From positions 62,001-126,000 of the forward strand of contig JASLPY010000001.1 in assembly GCA_030744755.1 (NCBI GenBank): a DNA stretch of 64,000 nt, written 5' to 3'. The first letter of the stretch is position 1. The number at the start of each line of letters is the position of its first letter. Below, piece by piece: positions 44,103 to 52,811 of this stretch. The stretch is from Kiritimatiellia bacterium (lineage in GTDB: Bacteria; Verrucomicrobiota; Kiritimatiellia; UBA8416; JADHWI01). Both the position numbers and the translations under genes were made by a program. Below the pieces are notes generated by a model, which was given only the letters and a program-made list of their open reading frames with translations, ran no database searches and had not been told where the DNA came from.

Positions 44103-45281
44103 CTACTTCTTCTTCATGGCATCACGGCGGCCGAAGAAGTCTTCCACCCGTTGACGAAACTTCATGCCATCCGGGTAGTTGTCATCCTTCCTCTTTGCGT
44201 CAAACTCCTTGAGAAGTTTCTTTTGCGAGGAACTGAGTTTGACCGGCACTTCCGCAACTACTTTCACGTGGAGATCCCCTCTTCCGTATCCTTCCACGTT
44301 CTCCACTCCCTTGCCGCGAAGGCGGAACACCTTCCCCGACGGGGTCCCAGGCGCCAGTTTCAGTTTCGCGTAACCATCCACGGTCGGCACCTTGATTTCC
44401 CCTCCAACTGCGGCAGTCTCAAAAGGCACTGGAACCTGGCAGTACAGGTCGTCGCCACGGCGCTCAAAGAGATCGTGCTTCCGTACGTGAATCACAACAT
44501 AGAGATCGCCGGACGGACCACCGCGTACACCCCCTTCGCCTCTTCCGCCAAGCCTCAGCCGCGAACCGGTTTCAACCCCCCTGGGAATCTTCAAGGTCAG
44601 ACGCTTCCGTGTCTTGCACCGTCCGGAGCCATCACATTTTTTGCAGGGCTTCTTGATGATTGTCCCGGAGCCGCCGCATATCGGACATCCCTGGCGAACC
44701 TGGAAGAACCCGCCACCCGAAACCACCGTCCCCCTACCCGCGCAGTGCTGACAGGTTTCGCGCTTGCTGCCGGCCGCTACTCCCGAACCGCTGCACTTCT
44801 CGCATTCCACTGAAACGGGAAAAGCAATCTCCCTTTCCGAACCAAATGCCGCTTCCTCGAGATCGACCTCTATGTCGAACCGAAGATCCTGGCCTCTCTG
44901 GGGGCCTGTTCTCTGCGAACGGCGTCTGCCGCCTCCGAAGAAATCGTCGAAAATGCCTCCGCCGTCTCCAAAAATGCTCCCCAGGATGTCCTGCAGGTCG
45001 GCGCCATGGGTGAAGTCCCTCGAGAAATCAAAACCACCGGGTCCGAATGTTGATTTCAGGCCGTCATGGCCGAACTGATCGTACTTCTGCCTTTTACCCG
45101 CGTCGCTGAGAACTTCGTAGGCTTCCGATATCTCCTTGAACTTCTGCTCGGATGCGGTATCGCCCTGGTTTTTGTCTGGGTGATACTTCATGGCCATCTT
45201 GCGGTAGGCCTTCTTTATTTCGTCGGCCGAGGCCGTACGACTGACACCCAGGGATTCGTAATAATCAGGTTTTGCAGCCAC
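44103..45281 (-). CDS. dnaJ: Chaperone protein DnaJ
   Basis: The 392-residue protein has every part of a type I DnaJ. The J domain (about 4-70) has KYHPDKNQ, so the HPD triad is intact. A Gly/Phe-rich linker ([26 protein letters not shown]) precedes four CxxCxGxG zinc-binding repeats ([32 protein letters not shown], about 160-230) and the substrate-binding beta domain. It delivers unfolded proteins to DnaK and stimulates its ATPase. grpE lies only three bases upstream, while dnaK is not in the window. Heat-shock regulation is expected, but I found no CIRCE element or clear sigma-32 promoter upstream of grpE. Confidence 0.97.
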   Translation of the reverse strand: MAAKPDYYESLGVSRTASADEIKKAYRKMAMKYHPDKNQGDTASEQKFKEISEAYEVLSDAGKRQKYDQFGHDGLKSTFGPGGFDFSRDFTHGADLQDILGSIFGDGGGIFDDFFGGGRRRSQRTGPQRGQDLRFDIEVDLEEAAFGSEREIAFPVSVECEKCSGSGVAAGSKRETCQHCAGRGTVVSGGGFFQVRQGCPICGGSGTIIKKPCKKCDGSGRCKTRKRLTLKIPRGVETGSRLRLGGRGEGGVRGGPSGDLYVVIHVRKHDLFERRGDDLYCQVPVPFETAAVGGEIKVPTVDGYAKLKLAPGTPSGKVFRLRGKGVENVEGYGRGDLHVKVVAEVPVKLSSSQKKLLKEFDAKRKDDNYPDGMKFRQRVEDFFGRRDAMKKK

Positions 45282-45284
45282 CGG

Positions 45285-45959
45285 TTACACCCGCTCCTTC
45301 TCTTCGGCATTGGTCGATTCCACTGAATCAGCGGCATCCGTTACCGGTGCGGTGCAGGGCTCCGGGGAACCGCTGGAAACCACAACCTGTGAAGCACGCA
45401 GCATCTTCTCACGCAGCATGTAACCTTTTCGCGTCTGCGCGATAATCTTGTTCTCTTCCACATCTTCCGAAGCCAGGTGAGATACTGCCTCATGCAAGTT
45501 GGGATCAAAGACCTCGCCATCCGCCTCGATCGGGGCAAGGCCGAACTTCTGCATTGCGGAAGCCATCTGGTTGCGCACCAGCCTGAAGCCCTCGGTGAAT
45601 GCATCCGGGGCATCGTGATCTGTCGCCGCCTCAAGAGCCAGGTCCATGTGGTCCAGCACCGGAAGCAGCTCACCAATGATATCTTCGGCGGCACGCTGCC
45701 ACACTTCGCCTTTCTCCCTTACCATTCGCTTACGGAAGTTGTCGAAATCCGCCTGCAGGCGAAGCAGCCTGCCTTCAAGGTTGTCGCCGTTGCTCTCCGC
45801 GGGCTTCACCCCGTCAGGGGCCTTGTCCTTTGCAGAAGGCTCCTGAGCCCCGTCTTTAGCCTTTTCCCTAGAGCGCCCCGCGAAAGGCGACTTCTTCTTA
45901 TCAGCCGAGCGGCCTTTTTCTTTCTTAGCCACTTTTCCTGTATTCGTTTTTCCCGTCAT
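45285..45959 (-). CDS. grpE: Nucleotide exchange factor GrpE
   Basis: The 224-residue product has a long charged, Lys/Ala-rich N-terminal extension (1-58). It is followed by the coiled-coil dimerisation helix (about 60-95, LLRLQADFDNFRKRM) and the four-helix and beta-wing head (about 115-200). The head includes LLPVLDHMDLAL, FDPNLHEAVSHL and KGYMLREKMLRASQVVV, all family hallmarks. GrpE releases ADP from DnaK. The N-terminal extension is longer than in E. coli (197 residues), as in several non-proteobacterial phyla. It is the first gene of the grpE-dnaJ-rsmE transcript. Confidence 0.95.
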   Translation of the reverse strand: MTGKTNTGKVAKKEKGRSADKKKSPFAGRSREKAKDGAQEPSAKDKAPDGVKPAESNGDNLEGRLLRLQADFDNFRKRMVREKGEVWQRAAEDIIGELLPVLDHMDLALEAATDHDAPDAFTEGFRLVRNQMASAMQKFGLAPIEADGEVFDPNLHEAVSHLASEDVEENKIIAQTRKGYMLREKMLRASQVVVSSGSPEPCTAPVTDAADSVESTNAEEKERV

Positions 45960-46085
45960 TCTGTGCTACTACCTCTTTATGGATACCCGTGATGCCGCAA
46001 GATTCAGAGATGCATATTGGTACATGTCCCCAGTGAAATGCAACAGTTTCTCGATATGGGAATTCTCGCCGTAACGGAAATTGGC

Positions 46086-46113
46086 GGTTTCGGGTGTCAG
46101 GTTTCGGGTGTCA
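46086..46113. repeat. Perfect tandem 14-base repeat overlapping the STAS stop codon
   Basis: GGTTTCGGGTGTCA occurs twice in direct tandem (46086-46099 and 46100-46113). The last three bases of the second copy are the reverse complement of the stop codon of the minus-strand STAS gene. Confidence 0.75.
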
Positions 46114-46671
46114 GGGAGGAGAATCACCCGCGGAAGCCCGGACTTTTTTCAGGTCGCGATTGAGGAACTCAATCACATCCTGGAACTTCGGAAGATTCTC
46201 GGGGGATGCCTCAACAAGGTCCTCATGCGCTCTCAACATCGTCTCCAGGTTCAGCTCATTGTCCACATTCGCGTTGCCAAGGGGCCCAAGGTCCGTAATC
46301 TTCGACAGGTGTGCCACGAGTGAATCGGGTGTGCTTCCTGCCTCGTACGTTTCAATCATGCGGGACAGGCCGAGAGTTGTCAGCAGGGACAGCGTTTTGG
46401 AATTAAGGTTCATCGCAACAATTGTACCTCCGGACTGCCGCTTCAGACGGAGAGCCATTCCGGCGATGACCCCCATGAACGTGCTGTCCATCGTGGTACA
46501 GTCAGCCATATCGAAGATCACGAGATCGCAATCCTCATTCAGCACCGACATGCCAAACTGCTTTAGCGAAGCCCCTGTCTGAAAAGACCCCCGACCGCAC
46601 ACCCTGATCAAGGCTATCTTCTGGTGTATCGCCACGAACAGGGCGTCTGCGAGATTACCATCTGCGTTCAC
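46111..46671 (-). CDS. STAS-domain protein (anti-sigma-factor antagonist-like)
   Basis: The 186-residue protein is built on one STAS fold (about 15-125). It shows the conserved loop FDMADCTTMDSTFMGVIAG, where the Ser of DST corresponds to the residue phosphorylated in SpoIIAA-type antagonists, and LLTTLGLSRMIET. In partner-switching systems such a protein, when unphosphorylated, binds an anti-sigma factor kinase and frees the sigma factor. No HATPase-type serine kinase or PP2C phosphatase gene is nearby. A C-terminal helical extension of about 60 residues is longer than in minimal antagonists (about 110). Whether it controls a sigma factor or another process is unknown. Confidence 0.82.
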   Translation of the reverse strand: MNADGNLADALFVAIHQKIALIRVCGRGSFQTGASLKQFGMSVLNEDCDLVIFDMADCTTMDSTFMGVIAGMALRLKRQSGGTIVAMNLNSKTLSLLTTLGLSRMIETYEAGSTPDSLVAHLSKITDLGPLGNANVDNELNLETMLRAHEDLVEASPENLPKFQDVIEFLNRDLKKVRASAGDSPP

Positions 46672-46876
46672 TTGACATCTCCTGTCTAAACCTGAAGATA
46701 GACCTTCGACTATTTGCAGTCAATCGTCAGTTCTCGAAAAGATATGGCCATGCAGAAGCCTTTTCCGGCCTGAAACAGGAAACCGGAAACCTGGAACCGG
46801 GATTCGGCGTGACAGCGGGGAGTCCTGGCCACTTTGACCTTTATCTTAACTCGATCAATCGATAACTTGACTACTT

Positions 46877-47995
46877 ATGCGAATCTGTATCGACGTCCAA
46901 TCAGCGATCACCCAGCGAGCCGGTGTGGGCCGCTACACAATGCAACTGGTGCAGAACCTTGCCCCCCTGGCAACTGAAGACGAGCTCGCGCTTTTCTACT
47001 TCGACTTCAAAAGAAAGGGTCGACCCCTGGATGTGCCCGGATGTGAACATCGTGCCGTGCGCTGGTGCCCGGGACGTCTCGTGCAGTGGTCATGGAAAGT
47101 TCTTCATTGGCCTCCGGCGGGAATCTTCACGGGAAAGGCAGATCTTTATCACTTTCCGAACTTTATAATCCCCCCCATGGGGCATGGAGCCAAGGTCGTT
47201 ACCGTTCACGACATGAGCTTCCTTCGCTATCCGCATTTTGCTGAAGATAAGAACCAGCGTTACCTGTCAGCGAAGATTCGCGACACCGTAGGGAGAGCCG
47301 ATGCTATTATCACCGATTCGCGTTTCTCCTCAGATGAAATACGGGACTTCTTCGCTGTCGACAATGACAGGCTCTTCCCTGTTCATCTAGGCGTTGACGC
47401 AATGTTCGCATCAGGCATGGATGAGGCGGTGAAAGAGGACGCGATGAGGACCCTCGGACTTGAGCGCCCATACATCCTGACCGTAGGAACAATCGAACCT
47501 CGCAAGAACATTCCTTTTCTGGTCGACGTTTTTGAGAGGCTGGAGTCTTTCGACGGTGACCTGGTCGTTGCAGGGATGCCGGGATGGAAGTACGAGACCA
47601 TCATGGAGAGATTCCAGGCGTCACCGAAGAGGGACAGAATTCGATACCTCGATTACGTTGACGACACCATGCTTCCCGCGCTGTACAGCGGCGCCAGCCT
47701 GTTTGCGTTTACGTCTCACTACGAAGGGTTCGGATTCCCCCCGCTGGAGGCGATGGCCTGCGGCGTTCCTGTGGTTTCGGCTACGGGGGGATCCCTGGCC
47801 GAAGTGCTCGACGGCGGGGCCATGCTCGTCGAAGGGTACGACCTTGACGATTGGGTCGACCGCGTGAGCACGATGCTTACGGACACCGGGATGCGCGCAT
47901 CCTTCACTGCAAAAGGCCGGAAACTGGTGGCCGGATACAGTTGGTCGGAAACGGCACGTCAGACATGGAACGTCTACGAGGCGGTATGCAAATGA
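46877..47995 (+). CDS. GT4-family glycosyltransferase
   Basis: The 372-residue protein shows the two-Rossmann-fold layout of GT-B enzymes. The start RICIDVQSAITQRAGVGRYT is typical of GT4 members acting in polysaccharide synthesis. YILTVGTIEPRKNIPFL opens the C-terminal domain, and HYEGFGFPPLEAMACG contains the E-x7-E pair that binds the sugar nucleotide. It is retaining and cytoplasmic. Donor and acceptor cannot be told. The next GT4 gene starts inside its stop codon (ATGA overlap), so the two are translated together. No ribosome-binding site is obvious before the ATG. Confidence 0.9.
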   Translation: MRICIDVQSAITQRAGVGRYTMQLVQNLAPLATEDELALFYFDFKRKGRPLDVPGCEHRAVRWCPGRLVQWSWKVLHWPPAGIFTGKADLYHFPNFIIPPMGHGAKVVTVHDMSFLRYPHFAEDKNQRYLSAKIRDTVGRADAIITDSRFSSDEIRDFFAVDNDRLFPVHLGVDAMFASGMDEAVKEDAMRTLGLERPYILTVGTIEPRKNIPFLVDVFERLESFDGDLVVAGMPGWKYETIMERFQASPKRDRIRYLDYVDDTMLPALYSGASLFAFTSHYEGFGFPPLEAMACGVPVVSATGGSLAEVLDGGAMLVEGYDLDDWVDRVSTMLTDTGMRASFTAKGRKLVAGYSWSETARQTWNVYEAVCK

Positions 47996-49182
47996 AGATT
48001 GCCATCGACACAAGGTGGATCTTCCCGGAGATATCGGGGATCGGATCCTACACGCTGGAGTTACTGCGTGAATTCCGCGACTTGGACCTGGAGAATGAGT
48101 ACCTTCTGGTATTCAATAATGCCGACGTGATGGCCCGCACCATGAAAGAGACGGGGCTGGACAAGGCTACCAACTTCAAGGCCCTGCTTGTTAACTGCGG
48201 GGTATTCTCCCCGGCAAGCCAATTGCTGATTCCCCGCATCCTGACCCGTGAAGACTGTGATTTGTTTCACTCACCCAACTACATGATTCCACTCTTCTGG
48301 CCAAATCGAACGTCCAGGCCGAAGATTGTTACGACGATCCATGATGTCATTCCGCTGGTTTTCAAGAACCACGCACCGAGATCCAAGAAGAGCCGACTGT
48401 TCGCGGTTTTCGTTTGGGTCATGCGACGAGTTGGCAGAATCTCGGATTCAATTCTCACTGTCAGCGAGGCATCCCGGTTGGACGTGCTTAAGCATCTTGA
48501 GATACCGGAGAGCTCTACCGGAAAAGTTAAAGCCATCTACAACGGTGTCTCGGCGGATTTCTCTCCAGAAGAGAACCCGTCCCCCCCCTCTCAGGGCGGC
48601 AGTCGGGAAAGAAAGCTCCTTTATGTAGGACGTGCAGACCCCTACAAGAACCTATGTGTGCTTGTGAAGGTTCTGGCCGTCCTCAGGAACCAGTGCCCGT
48701 TCCCGGTAACGCTTACCGTAGCGGGTTCCCGGGATGACCGGTACCCGGAAGCGGAAGACCTTGCGAAGGAACTGGATCTGACCGATGCGATGACATGGAC
48801 CGGTTATCTTACCAGGGAGGAACTGATCCAGGCCTACCGAACGGCAGACGTTCTGGTACACCCTTCGCGCTACGAAGGGTTCGGCCTGCAGGTACTTGAG
48901 GCCATGTCCTGTGGCCTGCCGGTTGTCTGCAGCGACGGAGGTTCCCTGCCAGAGGTCGCCGGCGATGCGGCACTCGTGGTATCTCCCGACGATGTGGATG
49001 GCTACGTTCGTTGCGTCGGCAAGGTGCTCAAAGATAGCGGCACCAGGGCAAAGCTGGTGGAGGCCGGTTTCAAACAGGCCGGAGAATTCACCTGGAGAAA
49101 ATCCGCCGAAGCCACACTGGATGTCTACAGGAAGCTCTGGACTGGACTTGGAAAACCGCTGCCGTTACCTTCCAAAACGTAA
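47992..49182 (+). CDS. GT4-family glycosyltransferase
   Basis: The ATG at 47992 overlaps the previous gene's TGA and gives 396 residues. The start KIAIDTRWIFPEISGIGSYT and the C-terminal KLLYVGRADPYKNL and RYEGFGLQVLEAMSCG (E-x7-E pair) place it in GT4. It shares order and motif layout with the gene before it, so the pair may have arisen by duplication and divergence. It probably adds a second sugar to the same cell-surface polysaccharide. A Pro/Ser-rich linker (NPSPPSQGGS, near residue 200) joins the two domains. Confidence 0.9.
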   Translation: MKIAIDTRWIFPEISGIGSYTLELLREFRDLDLENEYLLVFNNADVMARTMKETGLDKATNFKALLVNCGVFSPASQLLIPRILTREDCDLFHSPNYMIPLFWPNRTSRPKIVTTIHDVIPLVFKNHAPRSKKSRLFAVFVWVMRRVGRISDSILTVSEASRLDVLKHLEIPESSTGKVKAIYNGVSADFSPEENPSPPSQGGSRERKLLYVGRADPYKNLCVLVKVLAVLRNQCPFPVTLTVAGSRDDRYPEAEDLAKELDLTDAMTWTGYLTREELIQAYRTADVLVHPSRYEGFGLQVLEAMSCGLPVVCSDGGSLPEVAGDAALVVSPDDVDGYVRCVGKVLKDSGTRAKLVEAGFKQAGEFTWRKSAEATLDVYRKLWTGLGKPLPLPSKT

Positions 49183-49203
49183 TTCTTAGGCGGATCATTC
49201 GTT

Positions 49204-50316
49204 ATGCTGAAGTTTCCGGAATCATGGTCAAAATTGAATGTCGTCCTCTGCCACGACTGGCTCACTGGAATGCGCGGCGGCGAGAGGGTTCTGGAAATCC
49301 TCTGCCAGGCATTCCCGGAAGCACCTATCTTCACCATGATTCACAACCCCGGAAGTGTTTCCGACATTATCAGTTCCCACAAGATCAAGACGTCATACCT
49401 CCAGAACGTGCCCGGCATCATGGATCATTACCGAATGTTCCTTCCCCTTTTTCCCTCGGCGGTTAACGGAATGCGTCCGCCCGAAGCGGACCTGGTGATC
49501 AGCACAAGCCACTGCATTGCCAAGGCCCTTCAGCCCCGGAAAGGTTGCCGGCACCTTTGCTACTGCTTCACTCCCATGCGATATGCGTGGACGTTTTTCG
49601 ACGAGTACTTCGGCGATAACGCTGCCAAACGTCTGGCTGCCAAGCCGATCCTCGCGTGCTTGCGCCGGTGGGACCGGCATTCCAGCCGGCGCGTAGACCG
49701 GTTTGTGGCCATCAGCTCCCACGTGCAGAAGCGAATCAACAGGTTCTACGGGCGGGAGGCCGACATCGTGTTTCCTCCCGTGGAAACGGGCAGACTGACC
49801 GCCGGGAACGAGACGTCCGGCGACTATGATCTGATAGTGTCGGCCCTGGTCCCCTACAAGCGCGTGGACTTGGCAGTAGGAGCGTACACCCGCATGGGAC
49901 GAGCTCTCAAAGTGGTGGGGATCGGGGGCGAGCTCAGCCGCCTTAAAGAAAAGGCCGGTCCCTGCATCGAGTTTCTGGAATGGTTACCGGACAGCGATGT
50001 CCACGACCTGTACCGGGGATGCAGAATGCTCATTTTTCCCGGCGAAGAAGATTTCGGCATCGTGCCGCTGGAGGCACAGGCATGCGGCAAACCCGTCGTG
50101 GCTTTCAGAAAAGGAGGAGCCCTGGAAACCGTCGTCGACGGTGAAACGGGCGTGTTTTTCAACGAACAGACCGAATCATCCCTCACCGATGCGATTGAGC
50201 GGTGCGGGAAGATCCAGTGGAATTCAGCGGCAATCCGGTCAAACGCAGAGAGATTCTCTCCGCAGGAGTTCGTCAACGGAATCGCCAACAGCATCTCCCG
50301 CTGCATGGAGAGTTAA
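49204..50316 (+). CDS. GT4-family glycosyltransferase (mannosyltransferase WbaZ-like)
   Basis: The ATG at 49204 gives 370 residues. The N-terminal VLCHDWLTGMRGGERVLEIL and the middle segment CYCFTPMRYAWTFFDEYFG are marks of the WbaZ-like subgroup of GT4, often mannosyltransferases of O-antigen synthesis. The C-terminal domain has the donor-binding segment GEEDFGIVPLEAQACGKPV. It is the third gene of the glycosyltransferase run, 21 bases after the second. Its TAA stop lies within a TTAA palindrome that is also the stop of the convergent gene at 50313-50720. Confidence 0.9.
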   Translation: MLKFPESWSKLNVVLCHDWLTGMRGGERVLEILCQAFPEAPIFTMIHNPGSVSDIISSHKIKTSYLQNVPGIMDHYRMFLPLFPSAVNGMRPPEADLVISTSHCIAKALQPRKGCRHLCYCFTPMRYAWTFFDEYFGDNAAKRLAAKPILACLRRWDRHSSRRVDRFVAISSHVQKRINRFYGREADIVFPPVETGRLTAGNETSGDYDLIVSALVPYKRVDLAVGAYTRMGRALKVVGIGGELSRLKEKAGPCIEFLEWLPDSDVHDLYRGCRMLIFPGEEDFGIVPLEAQACGKPVVAFRKGGALETVVDGETGVFFNEQTESSLTDAIERCGKIQWNSAAIRSNAERFSPQEFVNGIANSISRCMES

Positions 50317-50720
50317 GCGACAAACCGGTATAGGCTGAAGGCCACTCCCAACCAGAGCGTTCCAAGAAAGGCCGCAAGACAAGCGTACCGGAACAATGGG
50401 TAGTTGAAACGCCTCCTACGGCCGCAGGCGCAGGCACGGCCCACCCCGTCCATGGCCACCACGCGAATCCACGGACAGAGCATGGAGAAGATAAAGGAGT
50501 TCCCGTAACGGTGGGCATGACTGCACAAAGAGCGGGTTTTACCTTCTGAATCTACGGCACGGAACCGCTTTGTGCAGAAAGGTCCCGTACGAGATCCCAG
50601 GACCCCGAGAGTGGAAGCTAAGTACCCGGCCAGCCGCCAGCGTGTCAGTGAAACAAAGTCCATCGACAGCAACATGACATCCAATGGCAGATGGCAGATC
50701 TTTTTAATGGCGAGAAACAT
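50313..50720 (-). CDS. Small Cys-rich membrane protein of unknown function
   Basis: I do not recognise this 135-residue product. The C-terminus (about 108-130, LFRYACLAAFLGTLWLGVAF) is a probable membrane helix. The rest is basic, with seven cysteines before the helix, including FCTKRF, SLCSHAHR, SMLCPW and a GRACACGRRRR cluster that could bind metal. It ends in the same TTAA palindrome as the convergent glycosyltransferase, leaving no spacer. It is on the opposite strand to its neighbours. The coding potential looks real but the start is uncertain. Confidence 0.5.
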   Translation of the reverse strand: MFLAIKKICHLPLDVMLLSMDFVSLTRWRLAGYLASTLGVLGSRTGPFCTKRFRAVDSEGKTRSLCSHAHRYGNSFIFSMLCPWIRVVAMDGVGRACACGRRRRFNYPLFRYACLAAFLGTLWLGVAFSLYRFVA

Positions 50721-50792
50721 GGTACGATACCTGGCCTAATGGTTTTTCCCACTAAGGAGCCGACAATATAGGGGAACCACCTATGTGTCAAA

Positions 50793-50814
50793 TGGTTTAT
50801 TGGTGGTTTATTGG
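50793..50814. repeat. Perfect 11-base tandem duplication
   Basis: TGGTTTATTGG occurs twice without a gap in the AT-rich part of the rplU leader, about 35 bases upstream of the predicted promoter. Confidence 0.75.
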
Positions 50815-50849
50815 AGGAATATTCAGGGGATGTTTTCTGCACAGAAACC

Positions 50850-50878
50850 TTGACACCCGCCGCATTCTTCCTTACTGT
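50850..50878 (+). promoter_or_regulatory. Candidate promoter for rplU-rpmA
   Basis: A perfect -35 TTGACA (50850-50855) is followed after 17 bases by TACTGT (50873-50878), a poor -10 match. It would give a leader of about 60 bases before rplU. Confidence 0.45.
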
Positions 50879-50945
50879 CCAGCGTTTTGTTTGGAGCAGA
50901 GCCACCAATGACGGCGCGGTTAGGCGCCCAAGGAACGGACTTACA

Positions 50946-51260
50946 ATGGAAGCGTATGCTGTAGTTGAAACCGGTGGAAAGCAGTACAGAGTGTCTACAG
51001 GAGATACCCTGTCGGTTGAGAAACTTGATGCAGAGGCGGGGGACAAGATCGAACTGTCCAGCGTACTTGCCGTATCTGACGGTAAAAAGCTGACAATTGG
51101 AACCCCTACTGTTGAGGATGCAAAAGTAACTTCTACCGTAGTCGAACAAACCCGCGGACCCAAGGTCGTATCCTTCAAGAAGAAGCGTCGTAAAGGCTAC
51201 TCTCGGAAGAAAGGACACCGCCAGAGTCTAACCGTACTCAAGGTCGAAAGCATCCAGTAG
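50946..51260 (+). CDS. rplU: Ribosomal protein bL21
   Basis: The ATG at 50946 gives 104 residues, the usual length of L21, and has AAGGA eleven bases upstream. The start AYAVVETGGKQYRV, the middle GDKIELSSVLAVSDG and the basic tail FKKKRRKGYSRKKGHRQ with LTVLKVESI are diagnostic. It binds 23S rRNA in the large subunit. rpmA follows 48 bases later and obg after a further 152 bases, the classic rplU-rpmA-obg order. Confidence 0.97.
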   Translation: MEAYAVVETGGKQYRVSTGDTLSVEKLDAEAGDKIELSSVLAVSDGKKLTIGTPTVEDAKVTSTVVEQTRGPKVVSFKKKRRKGYSRKKGHRQSLTVLKVESIQ

Positions 51261-51308
51261 CCGGGTTTCCTGGTGATTCCTGAGAACATTCATCCGGAGT
51301 GAGATAAA

Positions 51309-51563
51309 ATGGCACACAAGAAAAGCGGCGGATCAGCCAAGAATGGGCGGGAAAGTAAGTCCAAAAGACTCGGCGTTAAACGCTACAGTGGACAACTTGT
51401 GACCGCAGGTTCAATCCTGATTAGACAACGTGGAACCAAGGTGCACCCTGGTACAAACGTCAAGCGCGGCAAGGACGATACGCTCTTTGCGCTTAAGGAC
51501 GGGATCGTGAAGTTCGAACTGGGCGGCAAGAGAATTGCTGTATTCGAACAGACAGTCGCCTGA
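51309..51563 (+). CDS. rpmA: Ribosomal protein bL27
   Basis: The product has 84 residues and starts [16 protein letters not shown], the standard L27 N-terminus that reaches toward the peptidyl-transferase centre. There is no Firmicutes-type cleavable extension. [25 protein letters not shown] and GKDDTLFA are family signatures. The ATG follows GGAGTGAG. Confidence 0.97.
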   Translation: MAHKKSGGSAKNGRESKSKRLGVKRYSGQLVTAGSILIRQRGTKVHPGTNVKRGKDDTLFALKDGIVKFELGGKRIAVFEQTVA

Positions 51564-51715
51564 CTCGAGAGACGGTTGCGCAGGCACGGCACCCGGTTAC
51601 AACGTTTCTGCGAAACCACTTCTGTCTTCTGGACAGACACCACTGCCCACGACACGGTTGTGCAATCTGTGCAGGGTAGCTCCATGACTCACCCTTCCGC
51701 AATCAAGGGGGTTCC

Positions 51716-52753
51716 GTGAAATCGCGAACATTCATTGATACGGCCACCCTCTACGCACAGGCGGGAAACGGTGGAAACGGCTGTGTGAGCTTCCGCAGGG
51801 AGAAATTCATACCCAAGGGAGGCCCGGACGGCGGCGACGGCGCCAGGGGTGGCCATGTGATCCTCGTTGCGGACAAGAACGTATCTTCCCTGATAGGCAT
51901 CTTCTACGCCCCACATCAAAGGGCTGAACACGGCGGTCCAGGAAAAGGAAAGCAGCTTCATGGCCGCAACGGCAAGGACAACTACGTCAAGATACCGTGC
52001 GGCACGGAAGTGGTTGATGCAGAAACCGGCGAAACCCTGGCGGACATAGTAGATGACGGTGAGGAGTTGCTGCTCGCGTCGGGCGGCAAAGGAGGACGGG
52101 GAAACTGTCACTGGAAGACGTCTACCCACCAGGCGCCTCGCGAACATACCGACGGCACGGAAGGCCAACAGCGTACGGTGCGCCTGCAACTGAAAATAGT
52201 TGCCGATATTGGCCTTGTTGGCTTCCCGAACGCTGGAAAATCGTCGATCCTGGGAAAGATAAGCGATGCGCATCCCAAGGTAGGAGCCTACCCATTTACA
52301 ACGCTTAACCCGATCATCGGCACACTTGAATTCGAGGACTATTCCAAACTGACGGTTGCGGACATTCCCGGCCTGATCGAAGGCGCTCATGAAGGTGTTG
52401 GCCTCGGGCACGCGTTTCTGCGGCACATTGAACGGGCTGCCGCGCTTGTTTACGTGCTGGATATGGCCGGGGTGGATGGCAGAACGCCCCACGACGATTA
52501 CGAAAACCTCCGCGAGGAACTTGAATATCACGACCCGGAACTGATGAATAAGCCGTCAGTTGTTGTAGCCAACAAGATGGATCTGTCCGAAGCGGAATCC
52601 AACCGCGATGAGTTCTTCAAGAAAACCGGCATTGAAACCATCGCTGTCTCAGCGGTAACCGGAGACGGTCTTACAGATCTGCGAAACGCCATTCACAGCA
52701 TCGGCCTTGCAGCCGGCAAGGGACATGTGGGCTTCAGGGAGCGTGGAACCTGA
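51716..52753 (+). CDS. obg: Obg/CgtA GTPase
   Basis: The GTG at 51716 follows AAGGGGG by six bases and gives 345 residues. The glycine-rich Obg domain (about 1-158) begins with GNGGNGCVSFRREKF and GGPDGGDGARGG. The G domain has G1 GFPNAGKSS, G2/switch I TTLNPIIG, G3 DIPGLIEGA, and NKMD plus SAVTGDG for base recognition. There is no C-terminal OCT domain, which is a normal variant. Obg is an essential GTPase for late assembly of the 50S subunit and for stress signalling. It lies directly behind rplU and rpmA. Confidence 0.96.
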   Translation: MKSRTFIDTATLYAQAGNGGNGCVSFRREKFIPKGGPDGGDGARGGHVILVADKNVSSLIGIFYAPHQRAEHGGPGKGKQLHGRNGKDNYVKIPCGTEVVDAETGETLADIVDDGEELLLASGGKGGRGNCHWKTSTHQAPREHTDGTEGQQRTVRLQLKIVADIGLVGFPNAGKSSILGKISDAHPKVGAYPFTTLNPIIGTLEFEDYSKLTVADIPGLIEGAHEGVGLGHAFLRHIERAAALVYVLDMAGVDGRTPHDDYENLREELEYHDPELMNKPSVVVANKMDLSEAESNRDEFFKKTGIETIAVSAVTGDGLTDLRNAIHSIGLAAGKGHVGFRERGT

Positions 52754-52811
52754 GAACCCCCCACCCCGTCTCGCCTACGGCGCTACAACAGACCGATAGG
52801 CTCAAGCCCGT

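Noticed and set aside
45960-46085. CIRCE or sigma-32 heat-shock element upstream of grpE
   Set aside because: No TTAGCACTC-type inverted repeat is present and the best CTTG...CCAT match has wrong spacing.
46834-46876. Promoter giving a leaderless transcript at the first GT4 gene
   Set aside because: TTGACC is present, but no acceptable -10 box lies at 16-18 bases from it or just before the ATG.
50830-50853. Seven-codon leader peptide (ATG TTT TCT GCA CAG AAA CCT TGA) upstream of rplU
   Set aside because: It overlaps the predicted promoter -35 box, has no conserved stalling motif, and is within chance expectation.
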